DNA of 11,502 nucleotides from an uncultured Ruminococcus sp. (lineage in GTDB: Bacteria; Bacillota_A; Clostridia; RUG12999): the NCBI GenBank assembly GCA_902783995.1, contig CACZTG010000042.1, positions 1 to 11,502 on the forward strand. The letters run 5' to 3'. Position numbers and translations under genes: made by a program. The notes beneath the pieces are model-generated. The model saw only the letters and a list, made by a program, of their open reading frames with translations, did no database searches and was not told the origin of the DNA. How positions within the stretch are numbered: the stretch's first letter is position 1; the number at the start of each line of letters is the position of its first letter. Of this stretch, positions 1-7,882 are shown in pieces.

Positions 1-488
1 AAACCTTCTTCTAATGCTCCTCCGCTATACTCCTTTATGCTTTCGGGGTACAAGAAACCGTCTGAAATTTTTTTTGCCGTAAATGTAAATAACAATTTCT
101 CATCAGCTTCAAGCTTCGGCTCGTTTTTCAGACTTTCCTCGCATCTTATTCCCCTCGCCGCAAACCCGGGATTATTTTTTACTACCATTCCGTGCGCCGA
201 GCCCGATGGGTACATACCTTCATCATATAAAATGACCTTCATATTAAGCCTTTGTGCTTCTTCCACCGCGCATTTTACATAGCTCATATATTTTTCGGAC
301 ATATAAGGTATCTCTCGCGGCAAACCGATTCTCGGGTGAATAATAAATCCGTTTACACCCTTTTCGTTCATTTTTCTGATTTGTTCGATAATTTTATCCT
401 CTCTAAGCTCATCATTCCAAAACCAAAACGGCATGGGTGAAAATTCACTGCCCGGGTTTAAAAGATTTTTAAGTGTCTCTTTATTCAT
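1..488 (-). CDS. GH106-like glycoside hydrolase (putative alpha-L-rhamnosidase family), N-terminal part only
   Basis: An uninterrupted reading frame starts at ATG 488-486 and runs off the left edge after 162 codons. The N-terminus has the hallmarks of the GH106 (alpha-L-rhamnosidase) and related large hydrolases. These are a PMPFWFWND segment at residues 19-26, GVNGFIIHPRIGLP at 44-57, and ILYDEGMYPSGSAHG at 86-100, followed by a P-G-F-A-A-R-G turn at 107-113. Family members usually run to about 800-1100 residues, so most of the protein, including the known catalytic glutamates, is outside the window. No signal peptide is present, so it probably acts in the cytoplasm on imported oligosaccharides. 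A GGAGAG ribosome site (500-495) lies inside the end of the GH39 gene, 6 bases before the ATG and 2 bases after that gene's stop, so the two are probably translationally coupled. Family membership is fairly firm; rhamnose specificity is inference, because many GH106-like proteins are uncharacterised. Confidence 0.82.
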   Translation of the reverse strand, partial: MNKETLKNLLNPGSEFSPMPFWFWNDELREDKIIEQIRKMNEKGVNGFIIHPRIGLPREIPYMSEKYMSYVKCAVEEAQRLNMKVILYDEGMYPSGSAHGMVVKNNPGFAARGIRCEESLKNEPKLEADEKLLFTFTAKKISDGFLYPESIKEYSGGALEEG

Positions 489-490
489 AT

Positions 491-1828
491 TCAGCTCTCC
501 AGATATATAACCTGATTTTCTTTTAATTTAGATATATCTTCATTAGTTTCTCTGAAAAAATTATCCTCGTCTATAAGGTATGCTTTCATATCCGCGCCGC
601 AGTCAAGGCTTATTTCCGTATCCTTTCCGGTATTTGAAATAAGTATTCCCCTTTTTTCACCGTCTGTCGCCGCCAAAACATAAATACCTTCTTCGTCACA
701 TTCGGATTTTACGCTCTCACCAAGTTCATAAAGCCTTCCGAAAGCCTTAAAGGCGTAGTAAGTACAAAGCGGCTCGTAAGTCATAGGATTAAACAGACCG
801 CCATACATGGAAGCGCCGAGCCTTGCGTCATAATAGCACATCATTGACATTTTTGTGTTTTGCATAGCACACATCATTGCCGCCGCGTTTGCCGACGCTA
901 CGGATTTTCCGCGCTCTTTGACACGTGCATTTGTGTTCCATTCGTTTAAATGTATTTCAACACCTGAAAGACCTGCCTCAGAAAGACGCTTTTCAACATA
1001 TTTCTGCCTTTTAAGAGTTGCTTCAACAGGCGCGTAGCTATGATGAGAAAAGAAATCAAACGGAAGCTGTTCCTTTGTAACCATATCTAAAAACCCATCA
1101 AAAAACTCAATAAAATATTCTGTTCTCTTTTCCCAATCTGTAGGATTTTCCTTCATTCCAAGACCTATACCGATAGATTTTTCGATATCCTCTATACTAT
1201 CTATAACGTAAAAACCCGAATGTCCGTATCCGCCTATTTTTATTGTACTGCCGAAACATTCCCGCAAATGCTTTGAGGTTACCCGATAAAGCTCGTAAAA
1301 TTCCTCTTTTGTACCGTGCCACATCATATTTTGAGTATTATCTATACCGTTATCCGGCTCATTCCAGATTTCCCAATACTTGATGTCGTAATGAAATCCG
1401 TCTGCCCAGCCCTCGTTATAATGACGGATAATGTGCTCGCAAATCCTTGCCCACTTTTTCATATCCCCAGGCGGAAAAATTCTGTACGCCTTTATTTTAT
1501 GAAAGTTCTCAATACTGACTCCGAGGCGATAAACCGGCTCACAGTTATTTTTTTCAAGAGCGCTAATCAGCATATCCGTAAAAACAAAATCGTACGCGGA
1601 GGGGTCATTTTCATCTGCTTCAAAATTCCTGAAAATATTAGGTATGTCAACAAAAAGATTTCCGCCGAACCAGCCTCCCACGTCATGAAGGCGCGAATAC
1701 GGAATATTCGCCTCTCCTAAATATTTAACAAAAGAAAAATCCATGCCGCCGAAGGGAGGCTGTCCCACTCCGTGCATCGGCTTGATTTTTCCGACCTTTT
1801 CACCAAAATCAATACTTATCTTTGCCAT
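491..1828 (-). CDS. GH39-family glycoside hydrolase (beta-xylosidase-like), cytoplasmic
   Basis: This 445-residue protein looks like a retaining clan GH-A glycosidase of family GH39, whose members include beta-xylosidases and alpha-L-iduronidases. The N-terminus has the family's G-x-G-x-P-P-x-GG pattern (residues 20-28) and a YSRLHDVGG strand (44-52). The acid/base is most likely E157 in KYWEIWNEPDN (150-160). The nucleophile is most likely E296 in EIHLNEWN (291-298). SHHSY at 261-265 lines the active site in this fold. Residues from about 375 onward form the small C-terminal beta-domain usual for the family. Length is at the short end of the family (about 450-500), with nothing obviously missing. 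No signal peptide is present, so it should work in the cytoplasm on oligosaccharides brought in by the upstream ABC importer. The start ATG has an AAAGGAA site just upstream. Substrate is uncertain: xylosides are the default guess, but GH39 also covers arabinopyranosides and uronides. Confidence 0.88.
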   Translation of the reverse strand: MAKISIDFGEKVGKIKPMHGVGQPPFGGMDFSFVKYLGEANIPYSRLHDVGGWFGGNLFVDIPNIFRNFEADENDPSAYDFVFTDMLISALEKNNCEPVYRLGVSIENFHKIKAYRIFPPGDMKKWARICEHIIRHYNEGWADGFHYDIKYWEIWNEPDNGIDNTQNMMWHGTKEEFYELYRVTSKHLRECFGSTIKIGGYGHSGFYVIDSIEDIEKSIGIGLGMKENPTDWEKRTEYFIEFFDGFLDMVTKEQLPFDFFSHHSYAPVEATLKRQKYVEKRLSEAGLSGVEIHLNEWNTNARVKERGKSVASANAAAMMCAMQNTKMSMMCYYDARLGASMYGGLFNPMTYEPLCTYYAFKAFGRLYELGESVKSECDEEGIYVLAATDGEKRGILISNTGKDTEISLDCGADMKAYLIDEDNFFRETNEDISKLKENQVIYLES

Positions 1829-1856
1829 ATTACTGTTCCTTTTTTATTAAATTTAC

Positions 1857-1882
1857 GGGGCTGTTTACATCACAACAGCCCC
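1857..1882 (-). promoter_or_regulatory. Intercistronic hairpin between permease and GH39 gene
   Basis: A perfect 9-bp inverted repeat (GGGGCTGTT at 1857-1865 and AACAGCCCC at 1874-1882) encloses an 8-base loop. It begins 15 bases after the permease stop and ends about 28 bases before the GH39 start. In the direction of transcription the stem is followed by GTAAATTTAATAAAA, which lacks the U-run of an intrinsic terminator. It is therefore more likely an mRNA-stabilising or processing hairpin, or a partial terminator, separating transporter from enzyme genes. On the plus strand the stem is followed by CGACTTTTTT, which resembles a terminator for transcription from the opposite side, but no plus-strand gene is present. 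Confidence 0.6.
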
Positions 1883-1897
1883 CCGACTTTTTTACAA

Positions 1898-2821
1898 TCA
1901 ACCCTTTACACCGCCGACATTTATACCGCCCATAATATACTTTTTGAAAAACGCAAATATTAAAAGCTGCGGCATACTGCCTATAATAAGACCCATAAGA
2001 TATGTATTCATTTTTACCGTTCCGTCATTGCCCATTAAGAATATTTTAGCCGGCAACAGCTGCTTTGCGGTATCCTGAATTATAAGATACGGTCCGAAGA
2101 AATTTGACCATGCCCCCGAAAGAGTAGCAATAGATTCATATATTATTATCGGTACACTAAGCGGAATCATAACACTGAAGAATATCCGTAATCTGCCTGC
2201 CCCGTCAATTGTGGCGGCTTCGACTATAGAATCCGATACAGCGTCAAACGCGTTTTTAAAAAGCATAATCGCGAAGGCATCTACTGCGCCGCCAAGCCAT
2301 AACGGCCAATATGTATCAAGCAAATTTATGCCGATTCCAAATTCTGTTCTCGACGCAAACGGGAACGAAAGAAAGCTTATGTAGTTAGGCACTGTTCTCA
2401 TCTGAGACGGCATCATCATAGTCCAGAGTATCAGCGCAAAAATAACCGTGCTTCCCTTTGGTTTCAGTTTCGAGAAAGTATATCCGGCAAATGTGCAGAC
2501 AGTAATTTTAAGTGCCCACGCAATAACAGAATAGTAAACTGTATTAATAATACTTCTTCCGAATTTCAACTGATTCCACGAATCGCTTATACGTGTGAAA
2601 AAAATATTCAGGGATATTTTTTCCGGAAAGAATTTTGTACTTGTATATATTTCGTTTGGTGCTTTAAGAGCCGTAAAGACAGTCCATACAGCAGGAAGAA
2701 ATGTTATTATGCAACACAAAATCAATATGGAAAAGAAAATCCAATATATAAGTTTGCCTTTTGTGCCTTTTAAATCAACGTTTGTAAGCAGACCCGTGGT
2801 TTTTTCCTGAAACTTACTCAT
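1898..2821 (-). CDS. Carbohydrate ABC transporter permease, CUT1 family, MalG-type
   Basis: This 307-residue inner-membrane protein is the second permease of a binding-protein-dependent sugar importer. About six hydrophobic segments are visible, at roughly residues 25-50, 90-113, 124-145, 170-190, 215-238 and 272-293. The EAA loop that docks on the ATPase is clear (EAATIDGAG at 201-209, ending in MIP at 218-220). The C-terminus (FFKKYIMGGINVGGVKG, 291-307) is the typical MalG-like tail. It pairs with the MalF-type permease whose stop is 14 bases upstream, and an AAGGAAGGG ribosome site precedes the ATG. The conserved PNYI and MPSQ region near 137-148 also fits the family. The imported sugar cannot be read from the sequence; the adjacent GH39 and GH106-like genes suggest plant-wall oligosaccharides. 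Confidence 0.94.
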   Translation of the reverse strand: MSKFQEKTTGLLTNVDLKGTKGKLIYWIFFSILILCCIITFLPAVWTVFTALKAPNEIYTSTKFFPEKISLNIFFTRISDSWNQLKFGRSIINTVYYSVIAWALKITVCTFAGYTFSKLKPKGSTVIFALILWTMMMPSQMRTVPNYISFLSFPFASRTEFGIGINLLDTYWPLWLGGAVDAFAIMLFKNAFDAVSDSIVEAATIDGAGRLRIFFSVMIPLSVPIIIYESIATLSGAWSNFFGPYLIIQDTAKQLLPAKIFLMGNDGTVKMNTYLMGLIIGSMPQLLIFAFFKKYIMGGINVGGVKG

Positions 2822-2835
2822 ATTTTTCCCTTCCT

Positions 2836-3750
2836 TTACAGACTTTCTTCAAGCTTCTTATTCAGCTTGAAATAAAAGATTGTCATAAATATAAGTACAA
2901 CAAATATTATTGTACCGAGAGCCATTGCGTGTCCGACTCTTTGAGTAACAAAGCCGTATTTATAAAGCTGATAACCAAGAGATGCCGAAGCGCCGTCAGG
3001 TCCGCCGCCGGTCATTGCGAGCGGCTGTTCCATAACCTGAAATACTCCTATTATTTGCCGTACAAAGTTAAGTATCAACACTCCCATTATCTGAGGACGC
3101 ATAACATACCATGCACGCTTTATCATTCCCGCGCCGTCTATCGTGGCAGCCTCGTAAAGAGACTGATTTACGCTTTGCAGCGCCGAATAATACAGCAGCA
3201 TAGCACCCGGAAAGCTTTTCCATGTCATTGATACAATTATCCACAGAATTGTAAAACGCCCGTCATTCAGCCACTGATACGGTGACATACCAAGCTTTAT
3301 AAGAAGCATATTTAAAAGTCCTATATCGGTAGGGTCATACATCTGCTTCCACAAAAGTGAAACAGCTATTGCTGGTATAACGGAAGGCAAATAAAGAAAC
3401 GTCATTATTTTCTGTTTAAAATAAACCATCTCATTTACAATGACCGCAAGCAGAACGGGCGGCAAAAAGCCAACTGCAATTGACCATACTACATATTTTA
3501 ATGTGTTAAGAAAGAGAGGTATAAACTGCGTATCCTTCATTACTTCTATATAATTTCTGAAACCGATATAATATTTAGGCGTATATCCCTTCATTTTAAA
3601 CAGTGACCATACAAAGCCCATTACTGTCGGACGCCATATGAAAAGATACATAAGTATAATAGCGGGCAGCGCAAAAAGCCACGAGCTTGATTTTCTGTAA
3701 AACGCACCGCTTTTTATTTTTTTTCTCTTTCCGTGGTTATCGTTGCTCAT
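2836..3750 (-). CDS. Carbohydrate ABC transporter permease, CUT1 family, MalF/UgpA-type
   Basis: This 304-residue inner-membrane protein is the first permease of the importer. It has a short basic N-terminus (residues 1-20), a first membrane segment at about 23-40, and further segments near 84-106, 117-135, 165-185, 222-240 and 274-293. The EAA loop reads EAATIDGAG at 200-208, the same nine residues as in its partner permease. An AMTGGGPDGAS motif at 245-255 is characteristic of CUT1 permeases of the MalF/UgpA group. It lacks the long extra periplasmic loop and extra N-terminal helices of enterobacterial MalF, as usual in Gram-positive importers. An excellent AGGAGG site lies just upstream of the ATG. 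The gene follows the binding-protein gene by 30 bases, giving the standard order binding protein, MalF-type, MalG-type. Confidence 0.94.
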   Translation of the reverse strand: MSNDNHGKRKKIKSGAFYRKSSSWLFALPAIILMYLFIWRPTVMGFVWSLFKMKGYTPKYYIGFRNYIEVMKDTQFIPLFLNTLKYVVWSIAVGFLPPVLLAVIVNEMVYFKQKIMTFLYLPSVIPAIAVSLLWKQMYDPTDIGLLNMLLIKLGMSPYQWLNDGRFTILWIIVSMTWKSFPGAMLLYYSALQSVNQSLYEAATIDGAGMIKRAWYVMRPQIMGVLILNFVRQIIGVFQVMEQPLAMTGGGPDGASASLGYQLYKYGFVTQRVGHAMALGTIIFVVLIFMTIFYFKLNKKLEESL

Positions 3751-3780
3751 TCGGTATCCTCCTAAAAGTGGTTTTTTTAA

Positions 3781-5175
3781 TTAAAAATTATTCAGGAAGT
3801 TTGTCTGAAAATCCGTGTTTGCTTTCTTTAAAAGCGCGGCGCAATCTGCGTCTTTATCCCCCAGAACATTCTGAATACAGTTATCAAGAATACCGTACAA
3901 ATCCTGAGCGCATATAGGTTCTTCAGGCTGAACCTCAACCTTTTCATCATTTAAAAATTCGTTATAAAGTCTGACGTTGTTCGGGCTTACATTGGCATAT
4001 TTTTCAATAAGCTCGTTCTGGAACTGCTGCTTTGCACTTTCATCGTTCCAGGGGCTGAGTGATTTTATACCTATAACAGCTCCCTGGTCTCTGCTCTGCT
4101 CAATTTTATCCGTCAAAGCCTTTTTGCCCGACTCATCAATATCATACCCGTTTCCGGTAAATTCCAAAAATCTTATTGAGGCGTCAATCTGTTCTTCTGT
4201 CGCATCATCCCTTATAGCCCTTGTGTCACCGCCGAGAAGTGTTACGTAACGCTTGGGACCTGCCGGAATTGCTATCATACCGAGTGAATCGGGATTAATA
4301 CTGTATGTTGCTATCTGATTTCCTATTGTTCCCGAACTTAACATCATAGCCGCTTTGCCTGTTGCAAGGTATTCTGCTGTACCGTTATTGTCTATGAGAG
4401 TATTTTGAGGAAATACCCCATATTTCCATTTAAGGTCCTTTATAAACTGAAGCGCCTGTACACATTCGGGTGAATCAAATGTTGCAATCCACTTTCCGTT
4501 TTCGTCCTGCTTCATAAATTCTGTACCGAAGGACCATGCAATAACAGTGAATATCCAGCCGCCCGCATTGTTCATTGTAGGCATAACAAAGCCGTCTTTT
4601 CCTGTTTCTTCTTTTATCTGCTTTGCAAATTCAGCCATTTCATACCAATCTTTTGGCTGTTTCGGTGTTCCGTCTGCTTCCACAAGACCTGCCTCTTTAA
4701 ACAAGTCCATATTTATCGCGAGTCCGAGTATATATGTTGACATAGGGAACGAATAAATTCTGCCGTCCTTTGAAATTACACTCTCAACCTTCTTTGTGAA
4801 CTTGCCCTCATATCCTCTTTTTTTAAGAACGTCTGTAATATCTGCCGCATACTCACCGTCTATTATTCGCTGTATCTCCGTAAAATTACAACGGTAAATT
4901 GTCGGAAGCGTGCCGGACTCAGCTTTCGGATAGAATGTCTGCAAGTTAAAAGTCCATGTATCACCTGTTAAATCAACATCGGGGTTAGCTTCTTCAAAAG
5001 CTTTTTCTCTTTCGAGAGCTTTCGGATAATCCTTTGAATCGGGATCTGGCCAGCCGCTTGTTGAAATAGCTATTCTGCCGTCCTCCGTCCTTCCCTTATT
5101 TGCATTTCCGCAGCTTACAAGAGTAAGACATAATGCAAAAATCAGTACCGTGCATAAAATTTTTCTGAGTTTCAT
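3781..5175 (-). CDS. Extracellular sugar-binding lipoprotein of the CUT1 ABC importer (family 1 solute-binding protein)
   Basis: This 464-residue protein captures the oligosaccharide outside the cell and hands it to the two permeases encoded directly downstream. A basic start (MKLRK), a hydrophobic stretch and a lipobox L-V-S-C with the lipidated Cys at residue 22 mark it as a membrane-anchored lipoprotein. The mature part has the order expected of family 1 binding proteins. It includes an early [10 protein letters not shown] segment, a [12 protein letters not shown] helix-strand, [10 protein letters not shown] with a following [14 protein letters not shown], and a later [11 protein letters not shown] strand-helix. 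The start is ambiguous. A GTG at 5184-5182 would add three residues and has GGAAAGG closer to it. I prefer the ATG at 5175 because it gives a conventional MKLRK signal peptide. The gene begins 33 bases after the SLH protein stop. Ligand identity is not visible; aromatic residues such as W97 and W208 (GTG-start numbering is 3 higher) could contact sugar, but this is inference. Confidence 0.93.
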   Translation of the reverse strand: MKLRKILCTVLIFALCLTLVSCGNANKGRTEDGRIAISTSGWPDPDSKDYPKALEREKAFEEANPDVDLTGDTWTFNLQTFYPKAESGTLPTIYRCNFTEIQRIIDGEYAADITDVLKKRGYEGKFTKKVESVISKDGRIYSFPMSTYILGLAINMDLFKEAGLVEADGTPKQPKDWYEMAEFAKQIKEETGKDGFVMPTMNNAGGWIFTVIAWSFGTEFMKQDENGKWIATFDSPECVQALQFIKDLKWKYGVFPQNTLIDNNGTAEYLATGKAAMMLSSGTIGNQIATYSINPDSLGMIAIPAGPKRYVTLLGGDTRAIRDDATEEQIDASIRFLEFTGNGYDIDESGKKALTDKIEQSRDQGAVIGIKSLSPWNDESAKQQFQNELIEKYANVSPNNVRLYNEFLNDEKVEVQPEEPICAQDLYGILDNCIQNVLGDKDADCAALLKKANTDFQTNFLNNF

Positions 5176-5196
5176 TGTAACCACTTTCCTTTCCGG
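5176..5196 (-). promoter_or_regulatory. Ribosome-binding region of the binding-protein gene with two candidate starts
   Basis: Read on the minus strand, a purine run CCGGAAAGGAAA lies directly before a GTG (5184-5182), and an ATG (5175-5173) follows in the same frame nine bases later. AGG lies 12 bases from the ATG, slightly long. The GGA at 5194-5192 lies 7 bases from the GTG, which is a good distance. Both starts give the same lipoprotein apart from three residues. The choice here rests on the more usual signal-peptide start, not on spacing. Confidence 0.5.
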
Positions 5197-5208
5197 TTTT
5201 ATTTATAT

Positions 5209-7863
5209 TTATTTATAAATAATAAACATCTGGGGTTGCATTCTGTTTGTCCCTATGAATACCGTTGAACAGTTTTCTTTGTCATTTTGATATGTAACAA
5301 TATCGCTTGTTGTAGCCTGTGAAACAGGATTCTTTGTTTGTGATGTGTCATAAACCACAACAGGTTTTGCCATAGCGTTAATTGCGAAATCATATTCCGC
5401 GCCGCTTGTAAAGCCTATTCTGACAACATTATCCACAACACTGTGCGCATATCCCACAAACATTCCCGTAATGTCGTTAAGCGCCGTTATTGCTCTATGC
5501 TCGCCTGTTCTGTAATCATATACTACGGTACAGCTTTTGACTTTTCCGTAGCTGTCTTTTTTAACGGTAACAACATCACCCGGCAGCACTCCGTTTTCCG
5601 AGAACAGCTTGCTTACGCTTTCATCTGCTTTTATACTGACATGTGATACACCCTGATAACCTTCAAGAACTTCAACTGTGTTACCGTCATCGTCAGCGCT
5701 GTGTGTAATCTTTTCGGCAAGTATAGGCATTTCAGCATTTACTCTGCTTGGGTCATAGGCTTTTAAAAGTACATATTTCGTTACACCGATATTTTCCGCT
5801 GTTTTATAGCTCTCGGCATAAGCACCTGTGTCATTTGCAAGCTTTGAGCCGACAGTAACAAAAAAGTCGTCATCGCTTGCGTCATCATAGTCGGTTTCAA
5901 AAGGTGCAACAAAAATCTTTGTGTTTTCGTCAAATACTATTTTTTCGCCTATTCTCGCAGCTCCGGCAGTTGCTCTTATAAGCCTTTGAGTATAAGTTGT
6001 TTCGCTGTCGTACAGGAAAGGAACCTCTATCTGCAAGGAATTTGATGTTTCTTTCCCCTGATTATAGGTTGTTGTATCAATCTCTTTTATCTCACCGCTT
6101 GCGTCTTTCTTTATAAGCGCAAACTGAGCCGTAAGCTTATTTCCTCCCGCTAAAAGAGCAGTGTTTGCTTCCTTTGCGTCTTTATACCTTGTGCCGTCTA
6201 TAACAAGCTTTTCGGCGCACTTCACAAAGCTTACCTTGCTGTCCTCGCCAAGCAGCTTTATGTACATATTCTTTTCATGGTCCTCTAATGTCGTTTTAAG
6301 CAGAAACGCACCCTGAAAGTTATCAGCTGCCGCCTTAATAAATACTATCTCACCATAAACATTTAAATAAGCCGTAACATTATCGCCGATGTCATAATTA
6401 TCAGCCGATACTTTGTCATCAACACGGTATTCTACTCCGTTTATTGTAACCTTTGTGTTATTCTCGTTATCAATCTGCTCAATTATACCGTTTGCTGAGT
6501 TGTAGCTTACATATACCTCCATGTGCTTTTCATCTTTTGATTTATAAACGGTCAAAACGGCGCCTTTTTTTATATCCTCAAAAGACATTTCCTCGTTACC
6601 CATAAGCTTAATGCTGAAGGTATCGTAATCACTTTCATCAAGATTAATAAAATCCTGAGGCTTGTTCTTATCGTAAACTATACGGTCTGTGCTGTTTATG
6701 GTATCCGCAATATAGTTTTCATATTCTCTGACTACCATAACCGTATATTTGCCGCCGTCCGAAACAAGCTTAAGCTCGTATCTTCTGTTATTTAAAACCG
6801 TTTCGTAGCCGGAATCAACAATTCCGCCGTTATACACAAGAAGTACGCTTCTGTCAAGATTTATTTTATGCTTTTTTTCTTTTTCATCAAAATATGTGTA
6901 TGTGAAAGTATCGGTATCAAGATATGCGTCAAAGTCAACGGAAACGTATTTAATATCCTGTGAGGAATCCTTGCGTCCTACCCACAAAAGCTTTTTTTCA
7001 TCAGATGAGCCTTTGTCCTCGTAAAAAAATTCAATTCTCTCTCCGAGATACTCAATCATATTAAAGCCTTCACCGTTATATGTTTCACTGTCTATCAGAA
7101 CTTTATCTTTTTTTAATGTTCCTCCGCCTATTATGACTGAGTTTGCGCCGTTAACATAACCTTTTCCGTAATAAATATCTCTGTACGACGAAATGAGCGT
7201 TTCATCATCACTCACTTCATATGTTACGGAATCTCCGTATAAATAACCCGGTTCCATAATATTGACAGTGAGAGCGTTAAATAATATATGCAGCATATCC
7301 GACATTGTGACCTTTTCGCCGCCGGTTGCTCCGTCAGATAACTTTATACGGTTCGCGGCGGTGGTATAGCCTGCCGGATATCCTCCGAAACCTTCCGCGT
7401 ACCCGCGATAACCCATAGCGCACAATAATATTTTATAAGCGGCACTCTTGGTTATCGGCTCACCCGGAGCAAAAATCTTATTTTCCGTTCCGTTTAAAAT
7501 ACCCATTTCCGTTAAAATTGAAATTTCATTAAACGCCCAATAGTTTTTCGGTACGTCATAGAAATATACCTCTGTGCCGCTGTATGATGTTTTGCCCATC
7601 ATTCTTGCAACCGACGCCGCAAAATCGGAGCGCGGTACTTCATATGACAGCGGAAGGTTATAGTCATAATAATCCGGAATAATTTTAAATGTTTTAAGAA
7701 CAGTCATCATCTTCCGTATTTCGGGAGGAATGTTTTCTTCCGATGAGGCTCCGCGTTCGGATATCGCCGCTACGGTATTGTCTGCGGCGCTTACTCCCAT
7801 AATACCGAAACTGCATAACAAATTTGCTGCCGTTAAAATTGCAATTAATCTCGCCTTAATCAT
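5209..7863 (-). CDS. Secreted SLH-anchored protein with repetitive beta-rich body, function unknown
   Basis: This 884-residue protein begins with a signal peptide (MIKARLIAILTAANLLCSFG..., likely cut near GVSA/AD at residues 23-27). Three SLH-like segments follow, at about 55-95, 99-150 and 165-200. The second is clearest, with FYDVPKNYWAFNEI, LTEMGILNG, FAPGEPITKSAAYKILL. They should tether the protein to wall polymer through its N-terminus, although the usual TRAE motif is degraded to PRSD, TKSA and TMSD. The remaining 680 residues are beta-rich and internally repetitive, with recurring units such as GIIEQIDNENNTKVTINGVE (459-478) followed by GDNVTAYLNVYGEIVFI (493-509). Similar units lie at 235-297, 427-453 and 763-783, and at the C-terminus (798-884). 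No catalytic signature is recognised. The ATG at 7863 is chosen because GAGGGAGGG sits 10 bases upstream and the signal peptide begins exactly there. An in-frame upstream ATG at 7908 would add 15 non-signal residues overlapping the previous gene. Its place between another SLH protein and a sugar importer suggests glycan binding or surface organisation. Confidence 0.85.
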   Translation of the reverse strand: MIKARLIAILTAANLLCSFGIMGVSAADNTVAAISERGASSEENIPPEIRKMMTVLKTFKIIPDYYDYNLPLSYEVPRSDFAASVARMMGKTSYSGTEVYFYDVPKNYWAFNEISILTEMGILNGTENKIFAPGEPITKSAAYKILLCAMGYRGYAEGFGGYPAGYTTAANRIKLSDGATGGEKVTMSDMLHILFNALTVNIMEPGYLYGDSVTYEVSDDETLISSYRDIYYGKGYVNGANSVIIGGGTLKKDKVLIDSETYNGEGFNMIEYLGERIEFFYEDKGSSDEKKLLWVGRKDSSQDIKYVSVDFDAYLDTDTFTYTYFDEKEKKHKINLDRSVLLVYNGGIVDSGYETVLNNRRYELKLVSDGGKYTVMVVREYENYIADTINSTDRIVYDKNKPQDFINLDESDYDTFSIKLMGNEEMSFEDIKKGAVLTVYKSKDEKHMEVYVSYNSANGIIEQIDNENNTKVTINGVEYRVDDKVSADNYDIGDNVTAYLNVYGEIVFIKAAADNFQGAFLLKTTLEDHEKNMYIKLLGEDSKVSFVKCAEKLVIDGTRYKDAKEANTALLAGGNKLTAQFALIKKDASGEIKEIDTTTYNQGKETSNSLQIEVPFLYDSETTYTQRLIRATAGAARIGEKIVFDENTKIFVAPFETDYDDASDDDFFVTVGSKLANDTGAYAESYKTAENIGVTKYVLLKAYDPSRVNAEMPILAEKITHSADDDGNTVEVLEGYQGVSHVSIKADESVSKLFSENGVLPGDVVTVKKDSYGKVKSCTVVYDYRTGEHRAITALNDITGMFVGYAHSVVDNVVRIGFTSGAEYDFAINAMAKPVVVYDTSQTKNPVSQATTSDIVTYQNDKENCSTVFIGTNRMQPQMFIIYK

Positions 7864-7870
7864 AAAACTT

Positions 7871-7882
7871 CTTCCCTCCCTC
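7871..7882 (-). promoter_or_regulatory. Ribosome-binding site that fixes the start of the 884-residue SLH protein
   Basis: The minus-strand sequence GAGGGAGGGAAG begins immediately after the stop codon of the upstream SLH protein (7885-7883). Its GGGAGGG core ends 10 bases before the ATG at 7863. It supports that start over the upstream in-frame ATG at 7908, which lies inside the preceding gene. The close stop and start imply translation of the two SLH proteins from one message. Confidence 0.7.

Noticed and set aside
1316..1720. Plus-strand open frame of 134 codons
   Set aside because: It lies antisense inside the GH39 gene, has no ribosome site or recognisable protein features, and conflicts with a well-supported gene.
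1883..1897. Hairpin plus T-run as an intrinsic terminator for the operon
   Set aside because: The T-run follows the stem only on the plus strand, where no gene is present. On the transcribed strand the stem is followed by A/T-mixed sequence without a U-run.
5211..5220. Palindrome ATTTATAAAT at the end of the 884-residue gene as an operator or terminator
   Set aside because: It is short, pure A/T, and mostly inside the last codons; such sequence is expected by chance here.
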